In this document: positions 24,186 to 31,669 of the stretch, piece by piece
Layout: the number at the start of each line of letters is the position of its first letter
How positions within the stretch are numbered: position 1 is the stretch's first letter
NCBI GenBank assembly: GCA_000437275.1
Contig: FR899732.1
Span: 50,405-99,119, forward strand
Origin: Clostridium sp. CAG:411
GTDB lineage: Bacteria > Bacillota > Clostridia > Lachnospirales > Lachnospiraceae
Length of the DNA: 48,715 bases
Reading direction: 5' to 3'
Made by a program: the position numbers and the translations under genes
Notes under the pieces: generated by a model
Told to the model about the DNA's origin: nothing
Seen by the model: the letters and a program-made list of their open reading frames with translations, nothing else
Databases searched by the model: none

Positions 24186-24431
24186 CTATGCTTGTTCTTT
24201 GTATTGCTTTAAGGCTTTTGCCAGTTGATCTGGACAGGATGTTCCCTTATATCCACAAGGAATTCCCTCAAGGCGTTCGATTAGATCATCAATCTTCATG
24301 CCTTCTGCCAGATGTGCAACACCTACTGTATTACCAGCACAACCGCCTATAAATTTAACATTTTTTACAATATCACCTTCTACATCAAAATGAATTTCTC
24401 TGGAACAGACACCTTTTGTTTTATATATCAT
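24186..24431 (-). CDS. TSCPD-domain protein (TIGR03905-like)
   Basis: An 81-residue protein containing the TSCPD domain also found at the C-terminus of some vitamin B12-dependent ribonucleotide reductases and as single proteins in Clostridia. Visible hallmarks are YKTKGVCSREIHFDVEGD, FIGGCAGNTVGVAHLAEGM and the TSCPDQLAKAL motif that names the family. Three conserved Cys (GVCS, GGCAGN, SCPD) suggest metal or thiol chemistry, but the function is unknown. It lies 22 bases upstream of murG on the same strand. Confidence 0.88.
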   Translation of the reverse strand: MIYKTKGVCSREIHFDVEGDIVKNVKFIGGCAGNTVGVAHLAEGMKIDDLIERLEGIPCGYKGTSCPDQLAKALKQYKEQA

Positions 24432-24644
24432 ATTCGAATCCTCCGTAGTTATTTCCTTATATTTCTTTTGAAAAAAATCAATAGATGTACTTCTTATTCT
24501 TGATTTTTATGTCATTTTTATTATAGTAATTTAGAGAAAATATTTCAATAGATAAGGAAACAAAAGAACAGGAAACGGTGGATAATTCTGCAAATCGGTG
24601 GTACTATAGTATACGGAATAGGAACGTATAGAAAGGAGTTAAGC

Positions 24645-25184
24645 ATGGGACATGTATATTTTACGAGACACGGGCAGACAATCTGGAATGTAGAACGAAA
24701 AATTTGTGGAGCTACAGATGTGGAATTGACGGAGCTGGGATATACGCAGGCACAGGAATTAGGTGAAAAAATTAAAAAAGAAGGATATGGCATTGATGAG
24801 ATACTGTATTCTCCTTTGATTCGGGCAGAACAGACTGCAAAAACAATTTCTAAAGTGACAGGAATACCAGCCAGAGCGGAAGAACATCTGCGGGAACAGT
24901 GTTTTGGAAAATATGAGGGTACACCAAGACGCGGTGAAGAATTTCAGGAGGCAAAGCTTCACTTCATTGATTCTTATCAAGGTGGAGAGACAATGTTGAA
25001 GCTGGCACAGCGTATTTATAATTTATTGGATGACGTTAAGGCAGAAAGTGAGAATAAAACCTATTTGCTGGTAGCGCATAATGGAATCGCAAGAGTGATA
25101 CAGTCGTATTTTGAAGATATGACAAACGAAGAATATGCGGGATTTGGTATCCGAAACTGCCAAATCGTTGAATATAGATTTTAA
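24645..25184 (+). CDS. Histidine phosphatase family protein (phosphoglycerate-mutase-like)
   Basis: A 179-residue cytoplasmic protein of the histidine phosphatase superfamily. The catalytic TRHGQTIWN motif is at residues 6-14, followed by the second Arg in YSPLIRAEQTA, the acid Glu in LREQCFGKYEG and the second His in LLVAHNGIARV. Size fits the cofactor-independent small phosphatases of this group (CobC or GpmB-like), whose substrates vary from sugar phosphates to nucleotides; the substrate cannot be told from sequence. GAAAGGAG precedes ATG 24645. The mtnN gene starts 15 bases after its stop, so they form an operon. Confidence 0.88.
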   Translation: MGHVYFTRHGQTIWNVERKICGATDVELTELGYTQAQELGEKIKKEGYGIDEILYSPLIRAEQTAKTISKVTGIPARAEEHLREQCFGKYEGTPRRGEEFQEAKLHFIDSYQGGETMLKLAQRIYNLLDDVKAESENKTYLLVAHNGIARVIQSYFEDMTNEEYAGFGIRNCQIVEYRF

Positions 25185-25199
25185 TAGTAGGAGGAAGTT

Positions 25200-25904
25200 A
25201 TGAAAGTAATTGGAATTATCGGAGCAATGGACGAGGAAGTGAGTCGTTTAAAGGAAAATATGCAGGTGAAAAAAGTAGAAAAAAAGGCATGCATGGAGTT
25301 TTTTGAAGGAGATTTAGCTGGTAAGGATGTTGTAATTGTACGAAGCGGGATTGGAAAAGTAAACGCTGGAATTTGTACACAGATTTTAGTGGATGATTTT
25401 GGTGTGGATGCAGTGATTAACACTGGTGTAGCGGGTTCTTTAAGAAATGAGATCAATATCGGAGACATTGTACTTTCCACAGATGCCTTACAGCATGATA
25501 TGGATGCAACTGGATTTGGTTATGAGCCAGGAGTGATTCCAAGAATGGAGGATTCTGTATTTGTGGCAGATGAAAAACTTCGTTCCCTTGCAAAAGAAGT
25601 AAACGAAAGTGTCAATACAGAGATAGCTACATTTGAAGGACGTGTTGTTAGTGGAGACCAGTTTATTTCGGATCATGATAAGAAAGAACAGCTTGTAAAT
25701 ACGTTTCAGGGATATTGTACAGAGATGGAAGGAGCTGCCATTGCACAGGTATGCTATCTAAATCAAATACCATTTTTAATTATTCGTGCAATATCAGATA
25801 AGGCAGATAACAGTGCTACTATGGATTATGGTGAATTTGAAGTAAAAGCAATTGAGCATACCGTAAAACTTTTAACGGGAATGATGGATAAGTTGGGAGC
25901 TTAA
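25200..25904 (+). CDS. mtnN: 5'-methylthioadenosine/S-adenosylhomocysteine nucleosidase
   Basis: A 234-residue enzyme that removes adenine from methylthioadenosine and S-adenosylhomocysteine in methyl-cycle and methionine salvage. IGIIGAMDEEVSRL holds the Glu of the catalytic site, VVRSGIGKVNA-like VIVRSGIGKVNA binds the nucleoside, and EMEGAAIAQVC and the catalytic Asp in ISDKADNSATMDY complete the family signature. Length is normal. AGGAGG precedes ATG 25200. It is cotranscribed with the histidine phosphatase gene; luxS is not in the window. Confidence 0.94.
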   Translation: MKVIGIIGAMDEEVSRLKENMQVKKVEKKACMEFFEGDLAGKDVVIVRSGIGKVNAGICTQILVDDFGVDAVINTGVAGSLRNEINIGDIVLSTDALQHDMDATGFGYEPGVIPRMEDSVFVADEKLRSLAKEVNESVNTEIATFEGRVVSGDQFISDHDKKEQLVNTFQGYCTEMEGAAIAQVCYLNQIPFLIIRAISDKADNSATMDYGEFEVKAIEHTVKLLTGMMDKLGA

Positions 25905-25960
25905 TTGGATAGGACAAGTTGCGTTGTCTAAAATACGAGCAAACTGTCGAAGGGTTTTTG

Positions 25961-25989
25961 TTTTCAACCCATTGCAATCATGGTATGAT
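25961..25989 (+). promoter_or_regulatory. Possible promoter ahead of the coiled-coil membrane protein gene
   Basis: TTTTCA (25961-25966), a 17-base spacer and TATGAT (25984-25989) predict a start near 25996, about 25 bases before the hairpin at 26022. Confidence 0.4.
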
Positions 25990-26021
25990 GAACTTGAAAA
26001 TAAAATATGCATACGAAAGAG

Positions 26022-26053
26022 GAAACCTGAGTACGATTCCAGGTTTCTTTTTT
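26022..26053 (+). terminator. Intrinsic terminator between mtnN and the coiled-coil membrane protein gene
   Basis: GAAACCTG (26022-26029) pairs with CAGGTTTC (26040-26047), followed by six T. It lies 118 bases after mtnN and 36 bases before the next gene, so it may end mtnN or attenuate the downstream gene. Confidence 0.75.
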
Positions 26054-26088
26054 GTTTGCAGACGTGAATAAGAAAGGAGAGAAACGTC

Positions 26089-27081
26089 ATGCTGGAACAG
26101 GTTGTGACACAGGTTGGATTTCATTATGCTTTGCTCGTGTTTGCAGGTGTAGGAATGGGAATGGAACTTTTACTGGGGATAAGGTACAGTCAGCTTGTAC
26201 GAAAAACACTGGATATGGGAAAGGAAGAACAGCCATTTACGGAGCAATTTAAACAAAACTTCAGGGTGGATTATCAATTGGGATTAAATGTGAATAGTGT
26301 GGATAAGTTTGTGGATAACTATGTGTACAAGCAAAAATTTATGGGTATATTTTTGTACACATGGGAAAAACTATGTGGACAAGTTAAAATTGTGAGTGGA
26401 TTCCTTGCTGTATTATCCATCTTTTTCTTGTTTTATTCAAAATGTGGAAAAGATGTGGTGATAAACGAATTGGTGACAATTTTAATCTTGTGTACAATGT
26501 GGATAACAATTGTTTTACTTTCTGGTTTAGGACAAAAAAAGAAGTACTTACATAATAGTATGTCTGAATATCTGGAAAATACCTTTATTCCAAGATTAAA
26601 AAAGGAAACAGAAAATCCAGAGCAGTTTTCAAAATTATGCAGAGAATTATCCTTAAAGCAGGCAAACCATAAAATTGCCAAGCAGGAAAAAAAGGAATTA
26701 CAGGAGAAAAGGCGAGAAAAGAAAAGGAGAGACAAAAAAGGACGGCAGGAGTTGGAGCGTGTAAAACAGGAACTTGTGGAAGAACTGCGGGAAGAACGGG
26801 AAAAGCGTGAACAAAAAATAAAGCAATTGGAGGAGGAAGAAGCCAAGGCAAGGAGCGTGTTTGAGCAAGCCATAAAAAAAGAAATAAAAAAGCAAGGGAT
26901 AGAAAAAGACTGTGTAGTAAAGAAAGCCAAAAAGGAAAATGCCCCTCTTGAAAAAGTGGAAGAAAATACAGAAGAAAGTGCAGATAATACAGACAATATA
27001 GAAAAAACAGCAGAAAAATTGCCAGAAAAAAATGAAAAACTCTTGCAGGATATTTTAAGAGAATATTTAGGAGAAATGTAG
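26089..27081 (+). CDS. Membrane protein with three helices and a long charged coiled coil, unknown function
   Basis: A 330-residue protein. Hydrophobic segments lie near residues 9-29 (GFHYALLVFAGVGMGMELLLG), 100-115 and 126-146. After residue 155 it becomes soluble: residues about 195-270 are a highly charged helix of Glu, Lys, Arg and Gln (EKKELQEKRREKKRRDKK, then RVKQELVEELREEREKREQK), which should form a coiled coil. An acidic tail and a short terminal helix (LLQDILREYLGEM) follow. I do not recognise the family. It looks like a membrane-anchored scaffold or a division or envelope organiser. AGGAGAG precedes ATG 26089. The leader hairpin at 26022 suggests attenuation. No partner gene is adjacent; it stands alone. 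Confidence 0.75.
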   Translation: MLEQVVTQVGFHYALLVFAGVGMGMELLLGIRYSQLVRKTLDMGKEEQPFTEQFKQNFRVDYQLGLNVNSVDKFVDNYVYKQKFMGIFLYTWEKLCGQVKIVSGFLAVLSIFFLFYSKCGKDVVINELVTILILCTMWITIVLLSGLGQKKKYLHNSMSEYLENTFIPRLKKETENPEQFSKLCRELSLKQANHKIAKQEKKELQEKRREKKRRDKKGRQELERVKQELVEELREEREKREQKIKQLEEEEAKARSVFEQAIKKEIKKQGIEKDCVVKKAKKENAPLEKVEENTEESADNTDNIEKTAEKLPEKNEKLLQDILREYLGEM

Positions 27082-27274
27082 GAAGCACTTTGGTATTCTA
27101 TGAGTCATCCCCTTTACCTTGATTTACATGAGTAGAATGAAAATCTTCCTGTCACTCTGAAAGCCTTCTAATTGGTGCAATAAGATTTTGACTTTTTTGT
27201 ATGTTTGTTAAAAACGAAAAAAGAAAAGTTAAAACTTCATGAAAACAAAATAAATATAAAAAATAAAGTTTTTG

Positions 27275-27303
27275 TGTACAAATTGCGAAATATGTGTTAT
27301 AAT
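27275..27303 (+). promoter_or_regulatory. Promoter of the 57-residue ORF
   Basis: TGTACA (27275-27280), a 17-base spacer and TATAAT (27298-27303) lie 25 bases before the start codon. Confidence 0.5.
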
Positions 27304-27328
27304 GTCAATAAAGGTAAGGAGTGATAGG

Positions 27329-27502
27329 ATGGTTCAAAAGGGGATGCAAACTTGTAAGGAGAAGGACAAGTTGCGACACGAATTGTTCATTTTACTGAGC
27401 GAGGGAATTGACAAAGAGGGTGAAGGTAAGAACAATCTGAATGGGAGCGACGTATTGTATTTTAACAATACAGCGTGCGAACGCACAGGATTGTATTACT
27501 AA
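27329..27502 (+). CDS. Small protein of 57 residues, unknown function
   Basis: A short ORF with AAGGAG 7 bases before ATG 27329, a promoter just upstream and a strong terminator just downstream, so it forms a complete single-gene transcript. The product is hydrophilic with one likely helix (CKEKDKLRHELFILLSEGI) and a terminal part with two aromatic residues (NTACERTGLYY). The helix is faintly like Spo0E-type phosphatases (LRxEL), but the SQxLD signature of that family is missing. Two Cys are present. It could also be an untranslated small RNA of about 260 bases; the well-placed ribosome site argues for translation. Confidence 0.55.
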   Translation: MVQKGMQTCKEKDKLRHELFILLSEGIDKEGEGKNNLNGSDVLYFNNTACERTGLYY

Positions 27503-27529
27503 GTAGCAAGCTATTTTTTATATGAAGAG

Positions 27530-27572
27530 CGGACCAGATGCGTAGAGAAGGCGTATCTGGTCCGTTTTCTTT
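27530..27572 (+). terminator. Intrinsic terminator after the 57-residue ORF
   Basis: CGGACCAGATGCG (27530-27542) pairs with CGTATCTGGTCCG (27552-27564), followed by TTTTCTTTT. Confidence 0.88.
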
Positions 27573-27583
27573 TAAAAATCTCT

Positions 27584-27611
27584 ATTGAACCAATGTAAAA
27601 TATGCTATAAT
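27584..27611 (+). promoter_or_regulatory. Likely promoter of the protease-MoxR-DUF58-transglutaminase operon
   Basis: TATAAT (27606-27611) with ATTGAA or TTGAAC 15-16 bases upstream. The 130-base leader includes an AAACAC/GTGTTT hairpin near 27621-27637. Confidence 0.5.
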
Positions 27612-27741
27612 GAGCGTTAGTAAACACAAGGGTGTTTTAAGAGAAGGCTATAGATAAACTATGAAGTTATGAAATGATGATAAATGCAAAGATAAGATTG
27701 CAATAAGAACAAACTAGATGAATGAGAAAGGTTGTGAATGG

Positions 27742-29652
27742 ATGAATCGTTTTTGGAGGCGCACATGGAGCGTGTTGCTTGCAGGTATTCTTGGAGTAAC
27801 AACTGTAGGAACCGTTTATGGAAAGGAAACAGAGCAAAAGAGTAGTAGTGAACAAAGCATAATACAGCAATATACAAACCATCGTGCCATTGTGCAAGTG
27901 CAGGAAGGTACACAGCTTTCGTACCCCTCTTGCAATGTTGAAGCACTTGGAGAAGGCTATTATTGTATAGAAGGAGAACAAGAAGCATTTGAGAAGGCAT
28001 TGTTACAATTATATTCCAGAGAGGATGTTGTAACGATACAACCTGATTATGAGTACCATTTTTTGGAGACTTCCGCGATTACAAATGATAGCAGTGTGTA
28101 CAAGCAATGGGGACTTTATAATGATGGAAGTTATTCTTATACCGATGATGAGGGCGAGCAGATACAGGCAGTAGAAGGTATTGATATAAATGCACAGTCT
28201 GCATGGCAGCAGTTTCAAAGTAAGGATGAGGTTGTTGTAGCAGTACTGGATACGGGGGTAGATTATAAGCATGAAGATTTGAAAAGATCCATGTGGAAAA
28301 ATCCAAAGGAAATCCCTGGAAACGGAAAAGATGACGATGGAAATGGCTATGTAGATGATGTATATGGATGGGATTTTTATAATAACGATAAATCGGTTTG
28401 TAGCTATAAAGAAAATGGACGAGCAAAAGAGCAGGATAATGACAACCATGGTACCCACTGTGCAGGAATTATTGCGGCAACCGCCAACAACGGTGTGGGA
28501 ATAGCAGGTGTGGCATCCAATGTGAATGTAAAAATTATGTCAGTAAAGGTTTTGGGTGGAGTAAACGGAGCAACGACTACATCAAAACTAATCAAAGGAA
28601 TTCGATATGCGGTAAGCAATGGTGCGGATATAATCAATGCCAGTTGGGGCGGCTGGGTCAATGCAAAAGAGGATAACGCATTAAAAAGCGTGATACAACA
28701 TTCTGGTGTGTTGGTCGTGGCAGCAGCAGGAAACGCAGGAGAAAATAACGATACGAAGGCATGTTATCCAGCTAATTATAGTAAAGAACTGGATAATGTA
28801 ATTACAGTAGGTTCCATTGATAGTAATGGTGCGATGTCCTCTTTTTCCAATTATGGAAGCAGCGTGGATGTTCTTGCACCAGGCTCAGGTATATACAGTA
28901 CTATTGTAGGTGGTTATGGAAGAATGTCAGGTACTTCCATGTCAGTACCTTTTGTGTCAGGGATTGCAGCTATGTTGTATGCAGGTAGGAGTAAAACTTA
29001 TCCAGCCAGTGTAAAGCAGGTGTTAAGCTCCTCCTACCGAAAGTTAAGTGGCATATCCACAAGAAAAGTAGTTTGTCCGGGAATTATTGATGCGGCTATG
29101 GCAGTAGAGCAGCGTAGTAAACTTTCTCTGGATAAAAAGGTGCCAAGCATTACCCATTTATCTTCCGATTACAAAGGAAATATAAAGGTAAAGGCAAATG
29201 ATGAAGGTGGTTCAGGTGTATGCTGTATCTTGTATGCGAAAGGAAAAAAAGGAAAGACTTATTTTAGAAAGGGTACCAGAGGAAAGTTGGTATCTGGTAC
29301 AACAGTAAAAGTAAAAAAGGCGGGACTTTATACTTTTTATGTAAAGGATTGTGCGGGAAATGAAACGATTTCCAGAATTAACATTACGATTGATACGCAG
29401 GCTCCAAAGATTCGAGTGACAAAAAATAAAAAGAAAATGACATTATATATAACAGATAGGAATACTGGGATAGAGACGGTTCGTTTTTCTTATGGGAAAA
29501 AAGAAAAAGAGTATTTCAAAAAGGGAAAAGGAACGTTTTGGAATATAACAAAGAGTGGAAATCGCAGATTAAATAACAAAAAAACGTATCTATCTGTTTA
29601 TGCAGTTGATCGGGCAGGAAATGAAGCTTATAAAATTTTTAAATTAAAATGA
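27742..29652 (+). CDS. Secreted subtilisin-like serine protease (S8 family)
   Basis: A 636-residue exported protease. A signal peptide spans about 1-27 (RRTWSVLLAGILGVTTVG). Residues 45-110 resemble an inhibitor-type propeptide. The catalytic domain (about 120-445) has the triad D170 in VLDTGVD, H236 in NHGTHCAG and S399 in GTSMSVPF, with the oxyanion N331 in AAAGNAG. An insert after D170, GNGKDDDGNGYVDDVYGWDF, looks calcium-binding. The C-terminal 180 residues are Lys-rich beta repeats ending in DRAGNEAYKIFKLK, with a preceding VKDCAGNETISR copy, typical of surface Ig-like repeats. ATG 27742 is preferred to 27718; neither has a perfect ribosome site. The stop overlaps an in-frame ATG of the moxR-like gene by two bases, so the operon is tightly coupled. 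Confidence 0.88.
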   Translation: MNRFWRRTWSVLLAGILGVTTVGTVYGKETEQKSSSEQSIIQQYTNHRAIVQVQEGTQLSYPSCNVEALGEGYYCIEGEQEAFEKALLQLYSREDVVTIQPDYEYHFLETSAITNDSSVYKQWGLYNDGSYSYTDDEGEQIQAVEGIDINAQSAWQQFQSKDEVVVAVLDTGVDYKHEDLKRSMWKNPKEIPGNGKDDDGNGYVDDVYGWDFYNNDKSVCSYKENGRAKEQDNDNHGTHCAGIIAATANNGVGIAGVASNVNVKIMSVKVLGGVNGATTTSKLIKGIRYAVSNGADIINASWGGWVNAKEDNALKSVIQHSGVLVVAAAGNAGENNDTKACYPANYSKELDNVITVGSIDSNGAMSSFSNYGSSVDVLAPGSGIYSTIVGGYGRMSGTSMSVPFVSGIAAMLYAGRSKTYPASVKQVLSSSYRKLSGISTRKVVCPGIIDAAMAVEQRSKLSLDKKVPSITHLSSDYKGNIKVKANDEGGSGVCCILYAKGKKGKTYFRKGTRGKLVSGTTVKVKKAGLYTFYVKDCAGNETISRINITIDTQAPKIRVTKNKKKMTLYITDRNTGIETVRFSYGKKEKEYFKKGKGTFWNITKSGNRRLNNKKTYLSVYAVDRAGNEAYKIFKLK

Positions 29653-29678
29653 TGAAAAATGATAAAGTGGAGGACAAG

Positions 29679-30629
29679 ATGACAGAATATGTACAGATTG
29701 TAGAACAGGTAAAGCAGGAAGTCGCAAAGGTAATTAAAGGAAAAGATGAAGTGATTGATAAAGTGCTTATGACCATATTAGCAGGCGGGCATGTACTGAT
29801 GGAGGATATTCCTGGTGTGGGAAAGACCACACTGGCGGTAGCTTTTGCAAAAACAATGATGCTTCACTATCAGAGAGTGCAATTTACGCCAGATGTATTG
29901 CCAAGTGACTTGGTTGGCTTTTCTATGCTGAATAAGGAGCAGGAATTGGAGTATAAGCCAGGAGCGGTAATGTGCAATATATTTTTAGCAGACGAAATTA
30001 ATCGTACTTCACCTAAAACACAGTCGGCTCTTTTGGAAGTTATGGAAGAGGGAACTGTGACGGTGGATGGGAATACATGGAAGTTGCCTGAGCCATTTTT
30101 TGTAATTGCCACACAAAATCCGATTTCATCCATTGGAACCCAGATGTTACCAGAATCACAACTGGATCGTTTTATGGTGAAACTATCTATGGGCTATCCA
30201 TCGGTGGAACAAGAGATTCTTATGCTAAAGCAGCGACATGGACAAAATCCGTTGGATCAGGTACAAAATCTGATTTCTGCGGAGACATTGATGAAGATGC
30301 AGAATCAGGCAGAAAAAACTTTTGTGGATGATGCCGTTTATCAGTATATAGCAAGTCTTGTAGATGCCACTAGAAATCACCCATCTATTCAAGTGGGGGT
30401 TAGTCCGAGAGGAACGTTAGCAATTGTAGCAATGGCAAAAGCATCTGCTTTTATGAATGGAAGGGAATTTCTTACACCAGAAGATGTGGAACGTATTTTT
30501 GTAGATGTAACTGCACACCGTATTGTACTTCATACGAAGGCAAAAATGGCACATAAGCAGGAGAAAGAAATTTTACAGGAAATTCTTTCGTCTGTTGCAA
30601 AGCCACAGTGGAAACGGAAAGGTGTTTGA
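29679..30629 (+). CDS. MoxR-family AAA+ ATPase
   Basis: A 316-residue (from ATG 29679) AAA+ ATPase of the MoxR class, a chaperone-like factor for assembling or activating complexes, often with von Willebrand or DUF58 partners. Walker A is EDIPGVGKTT and Walker B is IFLADEINRTSP; sensor 1 is in ATQNPI, and the arginine-finger region LPESQLDRFMVKLSMGYP is intact. The C-terminal lid has GVSPRGTLAIVAMAKASA. ATG 29679 is chosen because GGAGG lies 5 bases before it; an earlier ATG at 29649 overlaps the protease stop but has no ribosome site. The DUF58 gene follows after 6 bases. Confidence 0.92.
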   Translation: MTEYVQIVEQVKQEVAKVIKGKDEVIDKVLMTILAGGHVLMEDIPGVGKTTLAVAFAKTMMLHYQRVQFTPDVLPSDLVGFSMLNKEQELEYKPGAVMCNIFLADEINRTSPKTQSALLEVMEEGTVTVDGNTWKLPEPFFVIATQNPISSIGTQMLPESQLDRFMVKLSMGYPSVEQEILMLKQRHGQNPLDQVQNLISAETLMKMQNQAEKTFVDDAVYQYIASLVDATRNHPSIQVGVSPRGTLAIVAMAKASAFMNGREFLTPEDVERIFVDVTAHRIVLHTKAKMAHKQEKEILQEILSSVAKPQWKRKGV

Positions 30630-30635
30630 GAATAA

Positions 30636-31646
30636 GTGAATAAAAATAGAGTAGCATATGTATTATTTGTTGCTGTGGGTATCTATTTGGCAATCTTATA
30701 TGACCGATACCCGTCAGTTATCGTATTGTGGTTGCTTGTGATTGTCCCTTTGGTATCTGGTATCTTTATTCCCTTTTGGAACCATTTTGTTGTGGTGTCA
30801 GCCTCTTTAGAAAATACAGTGGAACAGCAGGGGGAAAAAGGAACCGTTTGGATTACAATAGAAAATAAGACCATTTTGCCTGTGTTGCAGGGCGTTTGTT
30901 ATCTGACCTATCAACATGAGTTGGAGGAAAGGGCAGAAAGTATAAAAGTACCTTTTTCCATAAATGCCAGAGACAGAGAAAAAATCAAAGTCCCTTTTCA
31001 ATGTGAACATTGTGGAAGTGTCACATTTGAGTTGAAAAAAGTAAGAGTGATAGACTATTTTGGCATTTTTGCATATACAAAAAAGATGAATGAAAAATTG
31101 GTATTGGCAGTGCTTCCAAAGTGCGAAGAAACAGAAGATTGGCAGGAAACCTCTGAGGATGTAAGTCAGCAGGATGCGGTTGTAGATGTCAGTATGGATT
31201 TGTATGCAGGAAATAGTGAGGAACAAAGGGATATACGAGAATATCGACCTGGTGACTCTTTAAAATGGATTCACTGGAAAGTATCTTCAAAGCGACAGCA
31301 GCTTATGACAAGAGAATTTGAAGAGGAACAGGGAGAAAAAGATATTTTATTATTTTCCATGTTATATGAAAAAGGCGAAACAACAGATTTTGCATGGTAT
31401 GATAAAAGAATACGCGCTTTTGCAGAAGTCTCTATGGGAAAACTGTTGTTAAATGGACCATATGAAGTAATCTGGTTTCAACCGAAAGAAAAGCAGTTTT
31501 ATACCGTTAAAGTAGAAAGACAGGAACAGCTTTACGGTGTCTGGGAACAGATGATCCGAGCAGGAGTAGGGGAAAAACCATTGGAATATGAGATGGAATT
31601 GAAACATTATTTACAGTCGGGACAAAAAAATGAAATAGGTATGTAG
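30636..31646 (+). CDS. DUF58-domain membrane protein
   Basis: A 336-residue protein with two N-terminal transmembrane helices (VAYVLFVAVGIYLAILY and VIVLWLLVIVPLVSGIFI). A beta-rich region (about 55-140) and the DUF58 core follow, recognisable by REYRPGDSLKWIHWKVSSKR and QLMTREFEEEQ, which form a von Willebrand-like fold. DUF58 proteins accompany MoxR ATPases and transglutaminase proteins in a conserved bacterial unit of uncertain purpose, often tied to envelope functions. The start is GTG 30636, 6 bases after the MoxR stop. The next ORF begins right after its stop. Confidence 0.9.
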   Translation: MNKNRVAYVLFVAVGIYLAILYDRYPSVIVLWLLVIVPLVSGIFIPFWNHFVVVSASLENTVEQQGEKGTVWITIENKTILPVLQGVCYLTYQHELEERAESIKVPFSINARDREKIKVPFQCEHCGSVTFELKKVRVIDYFGIFAYTKKMNEKLVLAVLPKCEETEDWQETSEDVSQQDAVVDVSMDLYAGNSEEQRDIREYRPGDSLKWIHWKVSSKRQQLMTREFEEEQGEKDILLFSMLYEKGETTDFAWYDKRIRAFAEVSMGKLLLNGPYEVIWFQPKEKQFYTVKVERQEQLYGVWEQMIRAGVGEKPLEYEMELKHYLQSGQKNEIGM

Positions 31647-31669
31647 ATATGCGGAGTTTGGAGGATAAA

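Noticed and set aside
26433..27088. Long minus-strand ORFs of 187 and 167 residues
   Set aside because: They mirror the Lys/Glu-rich coiled coil of the plus-strand gene and read as Phe/Leu/Ser runs. No start signals are present.
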